A DNA stretch of 64,000 nt from Aureibacter tunicatorum (GCF_036492635.1 NZ_AP025305.1:4048000-4111999); one strand, 5' to 3'; counted from the stretch's first letter, positions 35,364-45,696 are shown. Translations and numbers: made by a program. The notes: generated by a model not told the origin, from the letters alone.

Positions 35364-37781
35364 ATGAAGATATCATTCAATTGGCTTAAAGAATATATTA
35401 AAATAGATGATTCACCCGAAATAATTTCGGATGTTCTCACGGCTACCGGCTTGGAAGTAGAGGGCTTGTCGGAATTCGAGCAAGTAAAAGGCGGACTGAA
35501 AGGATTGGTTATTGGTGAAGTTCTTACTTGTGAGAAGCACCCTGGCGCGGACAAGCTAAGCAAAACAACCGTTGACATAGGCGTGGAAATAGTGCCTATT
35601 GTTTGCGGTGCTCCCAATGTCGCTGCGGGCCAAAAAGTTGTTGTAGCAAAAGTTGGCAGCACTCTTTATCCAGAAGGACATGAGCCGTTCACTATCAAAA
35701 AAGCGAAAATCAGAGGAGAGCAATCCATGGGTATGATTTGCGCTGAGGATGAGATTGGTCTTGGAACATCGCATGATGGTATCATGGTGCTTGACACAGA
35801 TTTGCCAAATGGGACGCCGGCAGCTGAGTATTTTGAACTTGACAGTGATTACACTATTGAGATCGGGCTTACGCCTAACAGAGCTGATGCCATGTCTCAT
35901 ATTGGAGTAGCTAGAGATATCAGAGCAGTGCAAGGCAACGATGTTAATTGGCCTAATATTTCTTCATTCGATATGGAAACCATAGCTGATGAACAAAATA
36001 TTGAGATCTCTGTAGAAAATTTCGATGCTTGTCCGAGATACGCAGGCCTTACCATTGACAACATCAAAGTTGAGCCGTCTCCAGAGTGGTTGCAAAACAG
36101 ACTTAAAGCTATCGGCTTAAGCCCAATCAATAATGTAGTGGATATCACCAACTATGTATTGCACGAAACAGGGCAACCTTTGCATGCGTTTGATCTTAGA
36201 GAAGTTAAAGGCAACAAAGTCATTGTTAAGACTTTGCCTGAAGGCACTATATTCAAAACTTTGGATGGTGAAGAAAGAAAGTTGAAGTCCAATGACTTGA
36301 TGATCTGCAATGAAGAAAAGCCAATGTGCATCGCTGGCGTTTTCGGAGGATTAGAGTCAGGAGTTAAAGACGATACAACTTCTATTTTCCTTGAATCGGC
36401 TTACTTCTCTCCTGATTGGGTGAGAAAAACTTCTCAAAACCATACGCTTAAAACAGACGCGTCATTCCGTTTCGAAAGAGGTATTGATCCGAACATAACT
36501 ATATTCGCTCTAAAAAGAGCAGCGTTGCTAATCAAAGAAATCGCTGGAGGAAAAATCACTTCCAAAGTTCAAGATATTTACCCTAACAAAATCGAGGACT
36601 TCAAAGTGCCTGTCAAGTTTAGAAATATCGACAGACTTATTGGAAAAACGCTTGACCGCCAGTTAATACACCAAATTCTTACAAGGCTTGATATCAAAAC
36701 TTCTGAAGAGACATCTGAAGGCTTCATAGCGACAGTTCCCGCTTATCGCGTGGATGTGACAAGAGAAGCTGATGTCATCGAAGAGATCTTGAGAATTTAT
36801 GGATATGACAACATTGAGGTATCAGAACACTTGAGCAGCAACTTCCTTTCGGAATACCCTGCTCACGAACCTTTTAAGCTTGAAAGATCCACTTCGCAGC
36901 AATTAGTGTCTTTGGGGTATAATGAACTTATCACAAATTCATTGACAAGTTCAAAATACAATGAGCATACTACTCACGTGAATTCGGAGGAGAACATCAA
37001 TATTCTCAATAAATTAAGCGAAGAGCTTGATATTTTGAGACAAACGATGTTATTCAATCACCTAGAAGTAATATCCCACAATATCAACAGACAACAAAAA
37101 GATCTTAAACTTTTTGAGTTTGGCAAAACTTACAAAAAAGTAGGAGAAAAATACATAGAAGAAGCTAATCTATGCATATGTATTAGCGGCAATAAGAATA
37201 CTGAAAACTGGCAAAAAACCTCTGAAAAAGTAACTTATTACGATTTACATGGTGATATTCTAAATATTTTCAATAAATTTAACCTTAAAGGTATAAACAT
37301 AGAAAAAACCGAACTTGATATCCTAGAGTACGGCGCCGTTTACAAGCTGAATAACAAAGTCATAGCCTACGCGGGACTTGTTAAAAAGCAAATAGCCAAA
37401 GCTTTCGGGATCAAGCAAGACATTTTTTATGCCGAGATCAAGTGGGACAGTTTATTGAAAACTGTAAAAGCTGACAAGACTTTTGAGCCAATTTCAAAAT
37501 TCCCGGCAGTAAGAAGGGATTTATCTCTAGTGATCGACAAATCCATCACTTATGAGCAAATAAAAGGAATCGCGGAGAAATCGGCAGGGAAACTTCTTTC
37601 CAGCATCAATGTCTTTGACACTTATGAAGGAGACAAAATTGATAGCGGCAAAAAGGCTTATGCCCTTAGTTTCATCTTGGAAGACAAGACAAAAACACTT
37701 AATGACAAAACCATCGACAAAGCGATGAATAAGCTCATTAAAGCTTTTGAATTTCAAATTGGAGCACACATTAGAAAATAA
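35364..37781 (+). CDS. pheT: Phenylalanine--tRNA ligase beta subunit
   Basis: PheT, with PheS, charges tRNA-Phe. The 805 residues show the full bacterial domain order: N-terminal core and EMAP-like tRNA-binding domain (about 40-150, GVEIVPIVCGAPNV), B3/B4 editing domain (about 210-390), B5 (about 400-470), the catalytic-like core and a C-terminal FDX-ACB anticodon-binding domain (about 710-805, KFPAVRRDLSLV). PheS is not encoded next to it, a split common in Bacteroidota. It heads a row of genes running toward zapA and rny. Confidence 0.96.
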   Translation: MKISFNWLKEYIKIDDSPEIISDVLTATGLEVEGLSEFEQVKGGLKGLVIGEVLTCEKHPGADKLSKTTVDIGVEIVPIVCGAPNVAAGQKVVVAKVGSTLYPEGHEPFTIKKAKIRGEQSMGMICAEDEIGLGTSHDGIMVLDTDLPNGTPAAEYFELDSDYTIEIGLTPNRADAMSHIGVARDIRAVQGNDVNWPNISSFDMETIADEQNIEISVENFDACPRYAGLTIDNIKVEPSPEWLQNRLKAIGLSPINNVVDITNYVLHETGQPLHAFDLREVKGNKVIVKTLPEGTIFKTLDGEERKLKSNDLMICNEEKPMCIAGVFGGLESGVKDDTTSIFLESAYFSPDWVRKTSQNHTLKTDASFRFERGIDPNITIFALKRAALLIKEIAGGKITSKVQDIYPNKIEDFKVPVKFRNIDRLIGKTLDRQLIHQILTRLDIKTSEETSEGFIATVPAYRVDVTREADVIEEILRIYGYDNIEVSEHLSSNFLSEYPAHEPFKLERSTSQQLVSLGYNELITNSLTSSKYNEHTTHVNSEENINILNKLSEELDILRQTMLFNHLEVISHNINRQQKDLKLFEFGKTYKKVGEKYIEEANLCICISGNKNTENWQKTSEKVTYYDLHGDILNIFNKFNLKGINIEKTELDILEYGAVYKLNNKVIAYAGLVKKQIAKAFGIKQDIFYAEIKWDSLLKTVKADKTFEPISKFPAVRRDLSLVIDKSITYEQIKGIAEKSAGKLLSSINVFDTYEGDKIDSGKKAYALSFILEDKTKTLNDKTIDKAMNKLIKAFEFQIGAHIRK

Positions 37782-37792
37782 TTAGAAGTAAT

Positions 37793-37816
37793 AAGTACGG
37801 AATTTGTTCCGTACTT
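37793..37816 (+). terminator. Hairpin after pheT
   Basis: A perfect 10-base stem (37793-37802 with 37807-37816) with a TTTG loop, not followed by a T run. It may be a weak terminator or a processing or attenuation hairpin ahead of the next gene. Confidence 0.5.
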
Positions 37817-37834
37817 TGTAAATACTCGAATTAT

Positions 37835-38134
37835 ATGAAAAATGATCAACTGACGAATAAATTAAATTCCCTAGAAAGAAAGCTCAAAGTATTGCTTAAT
37901 GAGCATAGTACGCTTCGACAGGAAGTCGAAATGCTTTCCAAAGAGAATGAAGAGTTGAAGTCAGTAATCAAAAGGAAGGATGAAGACGTCCAGAGTTACC
38001 AAAACAAATTGAATATTAGTACAATTGTAAACAGTATTGAAGTGGAAAATACTGATACATCTGAACTTAGGGCATTATTGAATTCTTACATTGAAGAAAT
38101 AGATAAATGCATTGCTTATCTAAGCATTAAGTAA
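37835..38134 (+). CDS. Small coiled-coil protein next to zapA
   Basis: A 99-residue cytosolic protein. Residues about 5-60 form a continuous heptad-like coiled coil (LNSLERKLKVLLNEHSTLRQ and onward), followed by a hydrophilic link and a C-terminal helix (SELRALLNSYIEEIDKCIAYL). It lies 10 bases before zapA, and coiled-coil genes often precede zapA in Bacteroidota, so a role in division alongside ZapA, in the manner of ZapB, is possible. Sequence alone does not show this. Confidence 0.8.
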   Translation: MKNDQLTNKLNSLERKLKVLLNEHSTLRQEVEMLSKENEELKSVIKRKDEDVQSYQNKLNISTIVNSIEVENTDTSELRALLNSYIEEIDKCIAYLSIK

Positions 38135-38144
38135 GTTGGAAAAA

Positions 38145-38429
38145 ATGGAAAAACTTTCAATAAAAATAAAAATCGGTGATCGAGAATACCCAATGCGAGT
38201 TAGGTCTGAAGAAGAGGAGTTGGTTAGGCTTGCTGGTAAACAGGTCAATGATAAGTTAAAATTCTTCAAACAGCAATTCAAACTGGATGACCGCCAAGAC
38301 TTATTGGCAATGGCGGCATTTGATGCAGTGGTTGAAAAACTCAAGCTGGAAAACAATAAGGGGATGACTGAAGAAGTGTTCGAGTCGAAGCTTGATGAAT
38401 TGAATAAGCTTTTGAGCGACAACATATAG
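38145..38429 (+). CDS. zapA: Cell division protein ZapA
   Basis: ZapA binds and bundles FtsZ at the division ring. The 94 residues show the family form: a short beta start (KLSIKIKIGDREYPMRV), then EEEELVRLAGKQVNDKL and a long C-terminal coiled coil. The frame reaches a TTG at 38136; ATG 38145 is preferred. It lies between the coiled-coil gene and rny in what looks like one transcription unit. Confidence 0.88.
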   Translation: MEKLSIKIKIGDREYPMRVRSEEEELVRLAGKQVNDKLKFFKQQFKLDDRQDLLAMAAFDAVVEKLKLENNKGMTEEVFESKLDELNKLLSDNI

Positions 38430-38522
38430 ACTTTGACTTTTTACGAAAGTTTAATTTTTAACAACTTAATGAATACCTAAGTCCTGATGATAAAGTATTC
38501 TTCCCCGTTAAATCATTAAGCA

Positions 38523-40088
38523 ATGGGAGATGCAATATATTATTTAATCACATTAATTGTAGGTGTGGGAGTTGGCGTAAGTATAGGAAGGTACTTATTG
38601 CGCCAAATTTTCAAAAAACAGGAACTAGATGCTCAGGAAAAAGCTGACCTCATGATCAAAGAGGCTAGAACTAGTGCTGAGTCTATCAAAAAAGATAAAA
38701 TACACGAAGCGAAAGAAAAGTACTTGCAGCTCAAGTCTGATTTTGAAAAAGATGTAAGCCGTCGTAAAAACCAAATGGCGAATAAGGAAAATACCATCAA
38801 ACAAAAAGATGTAAACCTTAACAAGCTTATTGAAGAAAACAAAAGAAAAGACAGCGAGCTAAACAAGAAAAAAGATCAATACGAGCGTCAATTAGAGTTA
38901 TTGAAAGGCAAGGAAAAAGCTGTTGAAGAAGCTCATCAAGAGCAAATCACTGCTTTGGAAAGAATCGCCGGACTTTCAGCTGACGAAGCAAAAACGAGAT
39001 TGGTTGAGTCTTTGAAAAACGAAGCTAAGACTATGGCGTCTTCGGCGATCAAAGACATCATGGAAGAAGCTAAGATGACAGCTACTAAAAATGCGAAAAA
39101 AGTTGTCATCCAAACGATACAAAGAACAGCTCCAGAGCATGCGATTGAAAACTGCGTATCGGTATTCAATATTGAAAGCGATGATATCAAAGGTAAGATC
39201 ATTGGTAGAGAAGGCCGTAATATCAGAGCCTTGGAAGCTGCTACAGGTGTTGAAATTATCGTTGATGATACGCCTGAAGCGATCATTATCTCAGGATTCG
39301 ATCCGGTTAGAAGAGAAGTAGCGAGATTGTCTTTGCACAGACTTGTTACGGACGGTAGAATTCACCCTGCCAGAATCGAAGAAGTTGTTGCTAAAACAAC
39401 AAAGAATATTGAAGAGGAAATCGTTGAAATTGGAGAAAGAACGGTTATTGACTTAGGTATTCACGGTCTGCACCCGGAGCTTATCAAGCTAGTAGGTAGA
39501 ATGAGATTCCGTTCATCATATGGACAGAACTTGCTTCAACACTCCAGAGAAGTGGCAAAATTGGCTGCGACAATGGCTTCTGAGTTAGGACTTAATTCCA
39601 AGCAGGCAAAAAGAGCGGGACTTCTTCATGATATTGGTAAAGTATGGCCTGAAGAGCCTGAATTGCCTCACGCAATTCTAGGTATGGAGCTAGCGAAAAA
39701 ATACAAAGAGCATCCAGACGTTTGCAACGCAATTGGAGCTCACCATGATGAAATTGAAATGACTACTTTAATTTCACCAATCATTCAAGCTTGTGACGCT
39801 ATCTCAGGATCTAGACCTGGCGCAAGAAGAGAAGTTATGGAGTCGTATATCAAGAGACTTAAAGATCTTGAAGACTTAGCTCTAAGCTTTGAAGGTGTCA
39901 ACAAGTGCTTTGCTATCCAAGCTGGTAGAGAATTGCGTGTCATGGTTGATGCTGAATCCGTATCGGATACTCAAGCAGAAACGATTGCTTTTGACATTTC
40001 TCAAAAAATCGAAACTGATATGCAGTATCCAGGACAAATAAAAGTTACTGTAATCAGAGAAATGAGATCTGTGGCTTACGCAAAATAG
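38523..40088 (+). CDS. rny: Ribonuclease Y
   Basis: RNase Y is a membrane-anchored endoribonuclease that starts mRNA decay. The 521 residues have one N-terminal membrane helix (about 5-22), a long coiled coil (about 30-145), a KH domain (about 210-270, containing [15 protein letters not shown]) and an HD domain with HSREVAK and the HDIGK motif (about 335-430). All expected parts are present. It ends in a terminator that lies inside the convergent RND gene. Confidence 0.95.
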   Translation: MGDAIYYLITLIVGVGVGVSIGRYLLRQIFKKQELDAQEKADLMIKEARTSAESIKKDKIHEAKEKYLQLKSDFEKDVSRRKNQMANKENTIKQKDVNLNKLIEENKRKDSELNKKKDQYERQLELLKGKEKAVEEAHQEQITALERIAGLSADEAKTRLVESLKNEAKTMASSAIKDIMEEAKMTATKNAKKVVIQTIQRTAPEHAIENCVSVFNIESDDIKGKIIGREGRNIRALEAATGVEIIVDDTPEAIIISGFDPVRREVARLSLHRLVTDGRIHPARIEEVVAKTTKNIEEEIVEIGERTVIDLGIHGLHPELIKLVGRMRFRSSYGQNLLQHSREVAKLAATMASELGLNSKQAKRAGLLHDIGKVWPEEPELPHAILGMELAKKYKEHPDVCNAIGAHHDEIEMTTLISPIIQACDAISGSRPGARREVMESYIKRLKDLEDLALSFEGVNKCFAIQAGRELRVMVDAESVSDTQAETIAFDISQKIETDMQYPGQIKVTVIREMRSVAYAK

Positions 40089-40106
40089 CTTTAAAAAAAT
40101 TATACC

Positions 40107-43100
40107 TTATACCGCTGGAGAATTAGAATCTTCAGCGGTTTTTTTATGCCTTTTATTCATAAATATTTTATCAATGATATCATACACAACAGGTATGAAT
40201 ATCAATGTGAAAATAGTGGAGCTAATAATACCTCCCATTACAGCTTTTCCCATAGGGGCTCTAAAAGATGCTCCAAGTGAATTTGAAAATGCGATGGGTA
40301 TCATCCCAAATACCATAGCCGCCGAAGTCATCAATATAGGCTTTAGCCTAACTTTTCCAGCCAAAACCAATGCTTCTGTTGTTGTTTCTCCTTGAAGTTT
40401 CATTTGATTGGCATAGTTGATCAACAAGATTGCATTCTTGGTCACCAAACCCAATAGCATTATCAACCCCATCATAGCCATCAATGACAATGAATTATGA
40501 AAAGCCAATAACATCACAACAGCTCCCAATAAAGAAAATGGCAAGGAAAGCATGATGATCATTGGTTGCTTGTAACTTCTAAATAGCGAAGCCAGAATCA
40601 TATAAATAAACATTAAAGAAAACAAGAAAACGATAATCATAGCTTCTGTGGACTGAGACTGAATCTGAGTATAACCTCCTTGGGTTAGATTATATCCCGT
40701 AGGCATATCCAACTCGCTGACATTCTTTTGAATTTCCGCCATAGCATCTCCAAGCAGCTGTTGGTATAAATTTGCAGTTACCGATACAGAATACTTCCTA
40801 TCATACCTCACAATCTTGTTGAGCGTATTAATTCTGTCGTAAGTAGCAATGGAACTTATAGGCACTAGATCTCCATTTTCAGATTTAATATTCACAGACA
40901 TCAAATCTTCAATATCTCTCACTTGGCTTCGCCTCAACTGAACAAACACCTCTAATTGATCTCCAAAAATATCATAGTATGAAGCGATATCGCCATTTAA
41001 CGCAGTTCTTAATATATTCCCGATATCCTCAGAGTGAAGTCCTAATTTAGCGGCTTTTAACCTATCTACATTAATCTTGTATTCAGGCTGTAGCTTCGCC
41101 AAATCATTTTGAATATCAACCACACCAGGAATTCGCTGATAAATTGCCTGCAAACGCTCCGCCAACATACTCAATGAGTCGAGCGACAATCCATTGATAT
41201 GGTACTCGATCAAACTTTGTTCATCGTTGGATCCCGGAGAGCCCAAATAAGAAAACTCAACACCCGGTATATCCTTGAAAATATTTCGATAATAGTTCTT
41301 TATCTCTTCGGTGCCCTCCTTTCTTTTATTCTTCGGCACCAACAGAACAGATATTTCTCCTTCTGTCACAGGATTTCCCGCTGCGCCTATCGATGTATAC
41401 ACATTCGTCACCCTTTTATCCTTCAGAAGCACTTTTACAAGTTGCTTAGAGACTTCCCCAGACTCTTCCAAGCTTCCCCCGGGGTCCACTTTCATTTTGA
41501 TAATAAATTGACCGACATCCGTGACTGGAATAAAGTCCGTGCCTAATAAGCTAAACAAATAAAAAGTCACCAATAAAATTCCAAAAGCAATTCCAACTAC
41601 TCTTTTCTTATGCGCTAATGAAGCTCTTAAAAACTTCGTATACCCATCGATCAACCGGTCAAACAGTTGATTGAACTTTTCATGAAACCTATTCAAGATA
41701 GTTTTTTTGCTTAAGGAATTCGCACCCAAATCTTCAGAGGAAATCCATTGGGCCGATAGCATTGGCGTCAAAGTAAAAGCGACAAACAAGGATACCAATA
41801 CTGCAAAAACAACAGTTAGCCCAAATTGAAAGAAATATTCACCAATAAGTCCCGGCATAAATGCAACCGGCAAAAATACAGCGACAATAGTCATCGTTGT
41901 AGAAAGGACTGCTAAGGATATTTCATTCGACGCCTTTACCACAGCAGCTTTAGGAGAAACTTTGTCCCTTGTTAAATGCCTGAAAATATTCTCAATAATC
42001 ACTATCGCATCATCAATCAGCAACCCCAGCGACAAAGTCAAACCTAACATGGTCATATAATTGATGGAAAAGTTCATTAAATACATCATAATAAAACTTG
42101 CCACCAAAGAAGTAAACAAAGCGATACCGCCAATAACTGTTGCTTTAAAATTGGCCAAAAAGACATAAACCACTAAAACTGTCAACAAAAAGCCCAAGAT
42201 CAAATCCACGAAGACGGCTTCGTTTTCACTCTTGATAAAATTGCTGACATCCACTATAGGAATTATTTTAATTTTGCCATTATAACTCTTTTCCAAGAAT
42301 TTTATTTTTTCCTTTATACCTTCGGCTACCAACATCGAATTGGCATTTGTCTGTTTGACAATATTCAAACCCAAAGCATTATTGCCATTCAATTGGCTTA
42401 AACTTGTCGGCTTTTTAGAACCATTTACGACTTCTGCCACATTGCTTAAGTAAACGGGCTCGCCGTTCATATAGCTTAACACGACACTGTCAAAACCTGC
42501 TACCTCCTTAAATTTTGACTTGGTGCTTACCAACGTTTCATAACTTCCCCAATCAAATTCACCAGCTGAAATCTCCACATTCTCCGCATTAATGGCATTA
42601 ACCACGTCATTTAAGCTCACTCCATATGCCTTCAACTTATTGTTATCGCACTCTACTCTGACTTGAGGCTCAGCTCCTCCTACAATTTCCACACGACCTA
42701 CGCCATCCACACTCTCCAATACTTTCGATATAACATTCTTTACCTCAAGAGTAATTTCTTTTTCAGAACCTTCTCCTGTAACAACAAGACTCATCACTGG
42801 AGGAGTATACACGTCAAATTGTTGGACTACTGGTTTCTTCGCTTTTCTCGGAAGTTTTTCTAAAATAGCATCAACCTTGCTTCTTACCTTCTCTTCTGAC
42901 ACAACCGGATCTGATTTCAAGTCAAATTCAATAATCACTTGAGACAACCCTTTTTGAGACACTGAGGTGATATGCTTGATACCGCTTACAGTATTAACCG
43001 CTTTCTCAATTTTCTCGGATATTTGGTCATTCACGACCTCTGGCGTCGCTCCTTCCAAAGTAGTCGTCACAGAGACGTAGGGAAAATTAACATCAGGCTG

Positions 43101-43208
43101 CAAAGAGACCTTCAAGTTTACCGCAGCAAAAAGGCCTAAAACAACAATTGCGACAACAATCATCGTAATGAAAACAGGCTCCTTAACTGATACTTCCGCA
43201 AGACTCAT
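40107..43208 (-). CDS. RND efflux transporter, second system
   Basis: A 1033-residue inner-membrane RND pump. The proton-relay aspartates are D399 and D400 (GLLIDDAIVIIENIFRHL), and the helix 10 lysine is in LVTKNAILLINYANQ. It differs from the first pump in the window by a shorter first periplasmic loop and by the start MSLAEVSVKEPVFITM, which fits the HAE1-like group common in Bacteroidota rather than AcrB proper. It is last in an OMF-MFP-RND operon and overlaps the adaptor gene by four bases. Substrate unknown. Confidence 0.94.
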   Translation of the reverse strand: MSLAEVSVKEPVFITMIVVAIVVLGLFAAVNLKVSLQPDVNFPYVSVTTTLEGATPEVVNDQISEKIEKAVNTVSGIKHITSVSQKGLSQVIIEFDLKSDPVVSEEKVRSKVDAILEKLPRKAKKPVVQQFDVYTPPVMSLVVTGEGSEKEITLEVKNVISKVLESVDGVGRVEIVGGAEPQVRVECDNNKLKAYGVSLNDVVNAINAENVEISAGEFDWGSYETLVSTKSKFKEVAGFDSVVLSYMNGEPVYLSNVAEVVNGSKKPTSLSQLNGNNALGLNIVKQTNANSMLVAEGIKEKIKFLEKSYNGKIKIIPIVDVSNFIKSENEAVFVDLILGFLLTVLVVYVFLANFKATVIGGIALFTSLVASFIMMYLMNFSINYMTMLGLTLSLGLLIDDAIVIIENIFRHLTRDKVSPKAAVVKASNEISLAVLSTTMTIVAVFLPVAFMPGLIGEYFFQFGLTVVFAVLVSLFVAFTLTPMLSAQWISSEDLGANSLSKKTILNRFHEKFNQLFDRLIDGYTKFLRASLAHKKRVVGIAFGILLVTFYLFSLLGTDFIPVTDVGQFIIKMKVDPGGSLEESGEVSKQLVKVLLKDKRVTNVYTSIGAAGNPVTEGEISVLLVPKNKRKEGTEEIKNYYRNIFKDIPGVEFSYLGSPGSNDEQSLIEYHINGLSLDSLSMLAERLQAIYQRIPGVVDIQNDLAKLQPEYKINVDRLKAAKLGLHSEDIGNILRTALNGDIASYYDIFGDQLEVFVQLRRSQVRDIEDLMSVNIKSENGDLVPISSIATYDRINTLNKIVRYDRKYSVSVTANLYQQLLGDAMAEIQKNVSELDMPTGYNLTQGGYTQIQSQSTEAMIIVFLFSLMFIYMILASLFRSYKQPMIIMLSLPFSLLGAVVMLLAFHNSLSLMAMMGLIMLLGLVTKNAILLINYANQMKLQGETTTEALVLAGKVRLKPILMTSAAMVFGMIPIAFSNSLGASFRAPMGKAVMGGIISSTIFTLIFIPVVYDIIDKIFMNKRHKKTAEDSNSPAV
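40111..40145 (+). terminator. Terminator of rny inside the convergent RND gene
   Basis: ACCGCTG (40111-40117) pairs with CAGCGGT (40133-40139), with further pairing inside the loop, followed by a run of T (40139-40145). The stem encodes part of the last codons of the minus-strand RND gene, which stops at 40107. Confidence 0.8.
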
Positions 43209-44233
43209 AAGCTAACTACTTTGATAATTTTAACACGCTTTCCCTCCTGCAATCGTCCACCGCCTTTTACCACTACTGAATCACCCTTTTTCAAGCCTTT
43301 CACACTCGCTATGCTGTCATTAGAATTTATTATATCAATCGGACGAAAATCAGCTTTGGATGATTTGACAATGTAAACTCCATTATCTCCTTTTTGGCCT
43401 TTAATGGCATTTTTTGGAACAGAATATAAATCGTCTCCATGTGACCTTAAATTCATAATTATTTGAACCTGCTGATTAGCCAATGCTCCTATGACATTGG
43501 GAACTCTTGTCTCTACTTTGACCAAATTATTCTGAGTCAAATCTTTTCCAATCGTGTATATTTTCCCTTTCGTCTGTTTGTTATTTTGAAATATATCCAA
43601 TGAATCGCCTACGCTCATTAAGCCGACAGATTCGATATCCGGATAAAAAACTACTCGCAAAGAGTCTAAATTAGCCAATTTTAAAAGCCCCGTACCCGAA
43701 TTCACAAAATCGCCAACTCTCACATCCAAGGAAAGCACCTCGCCTTGAAATGGCGCTCTCATGTAAATTGCATTCTGGGCAATTAAATAAGCTGATTTCG
43801 TTTCAAGCATATTTTCTCTGGACTGATCGTATGACTGTTCGGATATCGCTCCATCAGCAAACAACTTGGAATCTCTTTCATATTTTGTCTGCGCATATTC
43901 AAACGCTGCTTTCGCTTTAATCAAATTAGCGTCTCCAAAATCCGATGCAAAAACTAAAAGCTCTTGCCCTTTCCTTACTCGATCCCCCACTTTTACCAGA
44001 ACTTGCTCCACGCGGTCATTCAAAAGAGATCTTAATTCTGTTTGATGAATACCCAAAGCCTGCCCTGCAAACCTTTTTTCAAAAAAGAAAGATGAAGTAT
44101 CCGCAACAAGCACATTCACAGGTATCGTATCCTGATAAAAAACCTGCTTTTTTTCTTCCTTCTTCTTATTGCCATGGCAAGCTGCAACTGCCATAAGAAC
44201 AAACACTAATATTATATCAATATTCCGCTTCAT
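43205..44233 (-). CDS. Efflux pump periplasmic adaptor lipoprotein, second system
   Basis: A 342-residue membrane-fusion protein. The signal peptide ends in VAAC (cysteine at residue 19), so it should be a lipoprotein; a lysine- and glutamate-rich linker follows. The two lipoyl halves (VLVKVGDRVRKGQEL and MRAPFQGEVLSL) flank a short helical hairpin (about residues 100-150), followed by the barrel domain. It overlaps the OMF gene by 17 bases and the RND gene by four bases, so the three proteins are co-translated. Confidence 0.93.
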   Translation of the reverse strand: MKRNIDIILVFVLMAVAACHGNKKKEEKKQVFYQDTIPVNVLVADTSSFFFEKRFAGQALGIHQTELRSLLNDRVEQVLVKVGDRVRKGQELLVFASDFGDANLIKAKAAFEYAQTKYERDSKLFADGAISEQSYDQSRENMLETKSAYLIAQNAIYMRAPFQGEVLSLDVRVGDFVNSGTGLLKLANLDSLRVVFYPDIESVGLMSVGDSLDIFQNNKQTKGKIYTIGKDLTQNNLVKVETRVPNVIGALANQQVQIIMNLRSHGDDLYSVPKNAIKGQKGDNGVYIVKSSKADFRPIDIINSNDSIASVKGLKKGDSVVVKGGGRLQEGKRVKIIKVVSL

Positions 44234-45557
44234 AATCCTTTGTCAAATAATCATATTGAGACATATTGATCAAATACTCATAATAAGCATTAGCATAATT
44301 TGCCATAGCGGCTCTCAATGATTCTTGTCCGCTTATTATTTCCAACTGGGTACCTACCCCCAAGTCATACCTTTCAAAAGCAATTTCCAAAGCTCTTCTC
44401 GCTTGATTAAGCGCTCCTTCTTGAGCTTCTATCTCAGATACAGACCTATTAACTTCTAAAATGCTATCAATCAATTTTTTCTTCAAATCAAGAAATGAAT
44501 TCTCTTTGCTTAGCCTAGCCATGCTGAACATTGCCTTGGCTTTTTCAACTTTTGCTTTGCGCGCGCCTCCACCAAATAGTGTATATGTCAAACGCACTCC
44601 CACAAAAGCATTGTAATCCAAATAACCTGTTGCAGGATTCAATCCGTTTAAAAAGCTTCGTTGATATGTTCCATTGAAGCTCAAAACAGGCCAATACTCT
44701 GCTTCGTTCACTTTTATCTGTTGAGACGCTCCTACTTCATTCAGTTCTTGAACCATGTAATCAGTGCTAGAATACACATCTTGAGATGTCACCAATGTAT
44801 CCAATCGTTGTGGCACTTTTTCAAACAATGTATCAGTCAAAACAAAATCGTGTTCGAAAGGAATATTCAACAATTCTCTTAAAGTGTTTTTCGCTTTGAT
44901 TAAGTTATTCTTGGCTTGAAGAAATGGAGGATAAGCGTTCGATTTTTGAACTCTGGCTCTTAATAGATCATATTCCGAAGTTTCACCGTTTTTATATTTC
45001 TGCTCAACAACATCTAGATTTTGATTAGCATAATCCAAAGTGACAATATTCACTTCCAATAAAAACTTGGTCAGCAATACTTGATAGTAACTTTGCTTAA
45101 CCTGCAAAGCCAACATATTGAACGACTTGATCGTCTTAAGTTTCGCAAGCTCAAGATTGATTTTTGAGGATTTATAACCGCTAAACGCTAGATTGTCAAA
45201 AATTGGCTGAGTGAGAACTCCTGTGGCATCCAGCGCATTGTTAGGCAATAAAGTGAATCGAATTGTTTCTTTGGTAGGGTTGATAAATGTCCTAGGCTCT
45301 ATGGTAAAAACTTGCGGATTTATAAAGTGAGTATAATTCGACTGCACTCTAACATTTGGCAAGAGCATGCCTAAAGCTCCTTTCAAGTCCGCATGAGCAG
45401 CCTCAACGCTGGCTTCAGCGCTTAAATAATTAGGGTTTTTCACCCTTGCTCTTTCAATAGCTTGCACGATACTAAGCTTTTTCGGAGGGTCATCTTCGAA
45501 CCTATCCGGAACAACCTGCAAGATAAAAAGCGTACATAATAGAAAAATACACCCCAC
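44217..45557 (-). CDS. TolC-family outer-membrane channel, second system (GTG start)
   Basis: A 446-residue outer-membrane efflux channel. The two TolC-like repeats start at KKLSIVQAIERARVKNP (about residue 26) and about residue 240, each with long amphipathic helices, and there is no lipobox cysteine. The only usable start is GTG 45557: a stop lies seven codons upstream and no in-frame ATG precedes the TolC core. The N-terminus (MGCIFLLCTLF) works as a short signal. The GTG lies in a possible stem with 45592-45599. First gene of the operon. Confidence 0.9.
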   Translation of the reverse strand: MGCIFLLCTLFILQVVPDRFEDDPPKKLSIVQAIERARVKNPNYLSAEASVEAAHADLKGALGMLLPNVRVQSNYTHFINPQVFTIEPRTFINPTKETIRFTLLPNNALDATGVLTQPIFDNLAFSGYKSSKINLELAKLKTIKSFNMLALQVKQSYYQVLLTKFLLEVNIVTLDYANQNLDVVEQKYKNGETSEYDLLRARVQKSNAYPPFLQAKNNLIKAKNTLRELLNIPFEHDFVLTDTLFEKVPQRLDTLVTSQDVYSSTDYMVQELNEVGASQQIKVNEAEYWPVLSFNGTYQRSFLNGLNPATGYLDYNAFVGVRLTYTLFGGGARKAKVEKAKAMFSMARLSKENSFLDLKKKLIDSILEVNRSVSEIEAQEGALNQARRALEIAFERYDLGVGTQLEIISGQESLRAAMANYANAYYEYLINMSQYDYLTKDYEAEY

Positions 45558-45600
45558 AGCGAACTCTGTTTTGAATCAGAATTACAACTTGCGGGGTTTT
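45550..45600 (-). promoter_or_regulatory. Possible hairpin covering the start of the second efflux operon
   Basis: On the minus strand ACCCCGCA (around 45598-45591) can pair with TGTGGGGT (around 45558-45551), including one G-U pair. This would place the GTG start codon in a stem of about eight pairs. No ribosome-binding site is visible. It may lower translation or be chance. Confidence 0.3.
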
Positions 45601-45696
45601 AATTTTGTTATATCAACATCTCTTAATTAGAAAGAAGATGCTTTACAAATGATCATCGTTCATCTATAAAAATATAATACAAACGAACATCAAATA

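Noticed and set aside
38430-38522. 6S RNA (ssrS), often found near zapA in Proteobacteria
   Set aside because: The 93-base gap before rny is too short and shows no long rod-like hairpin.
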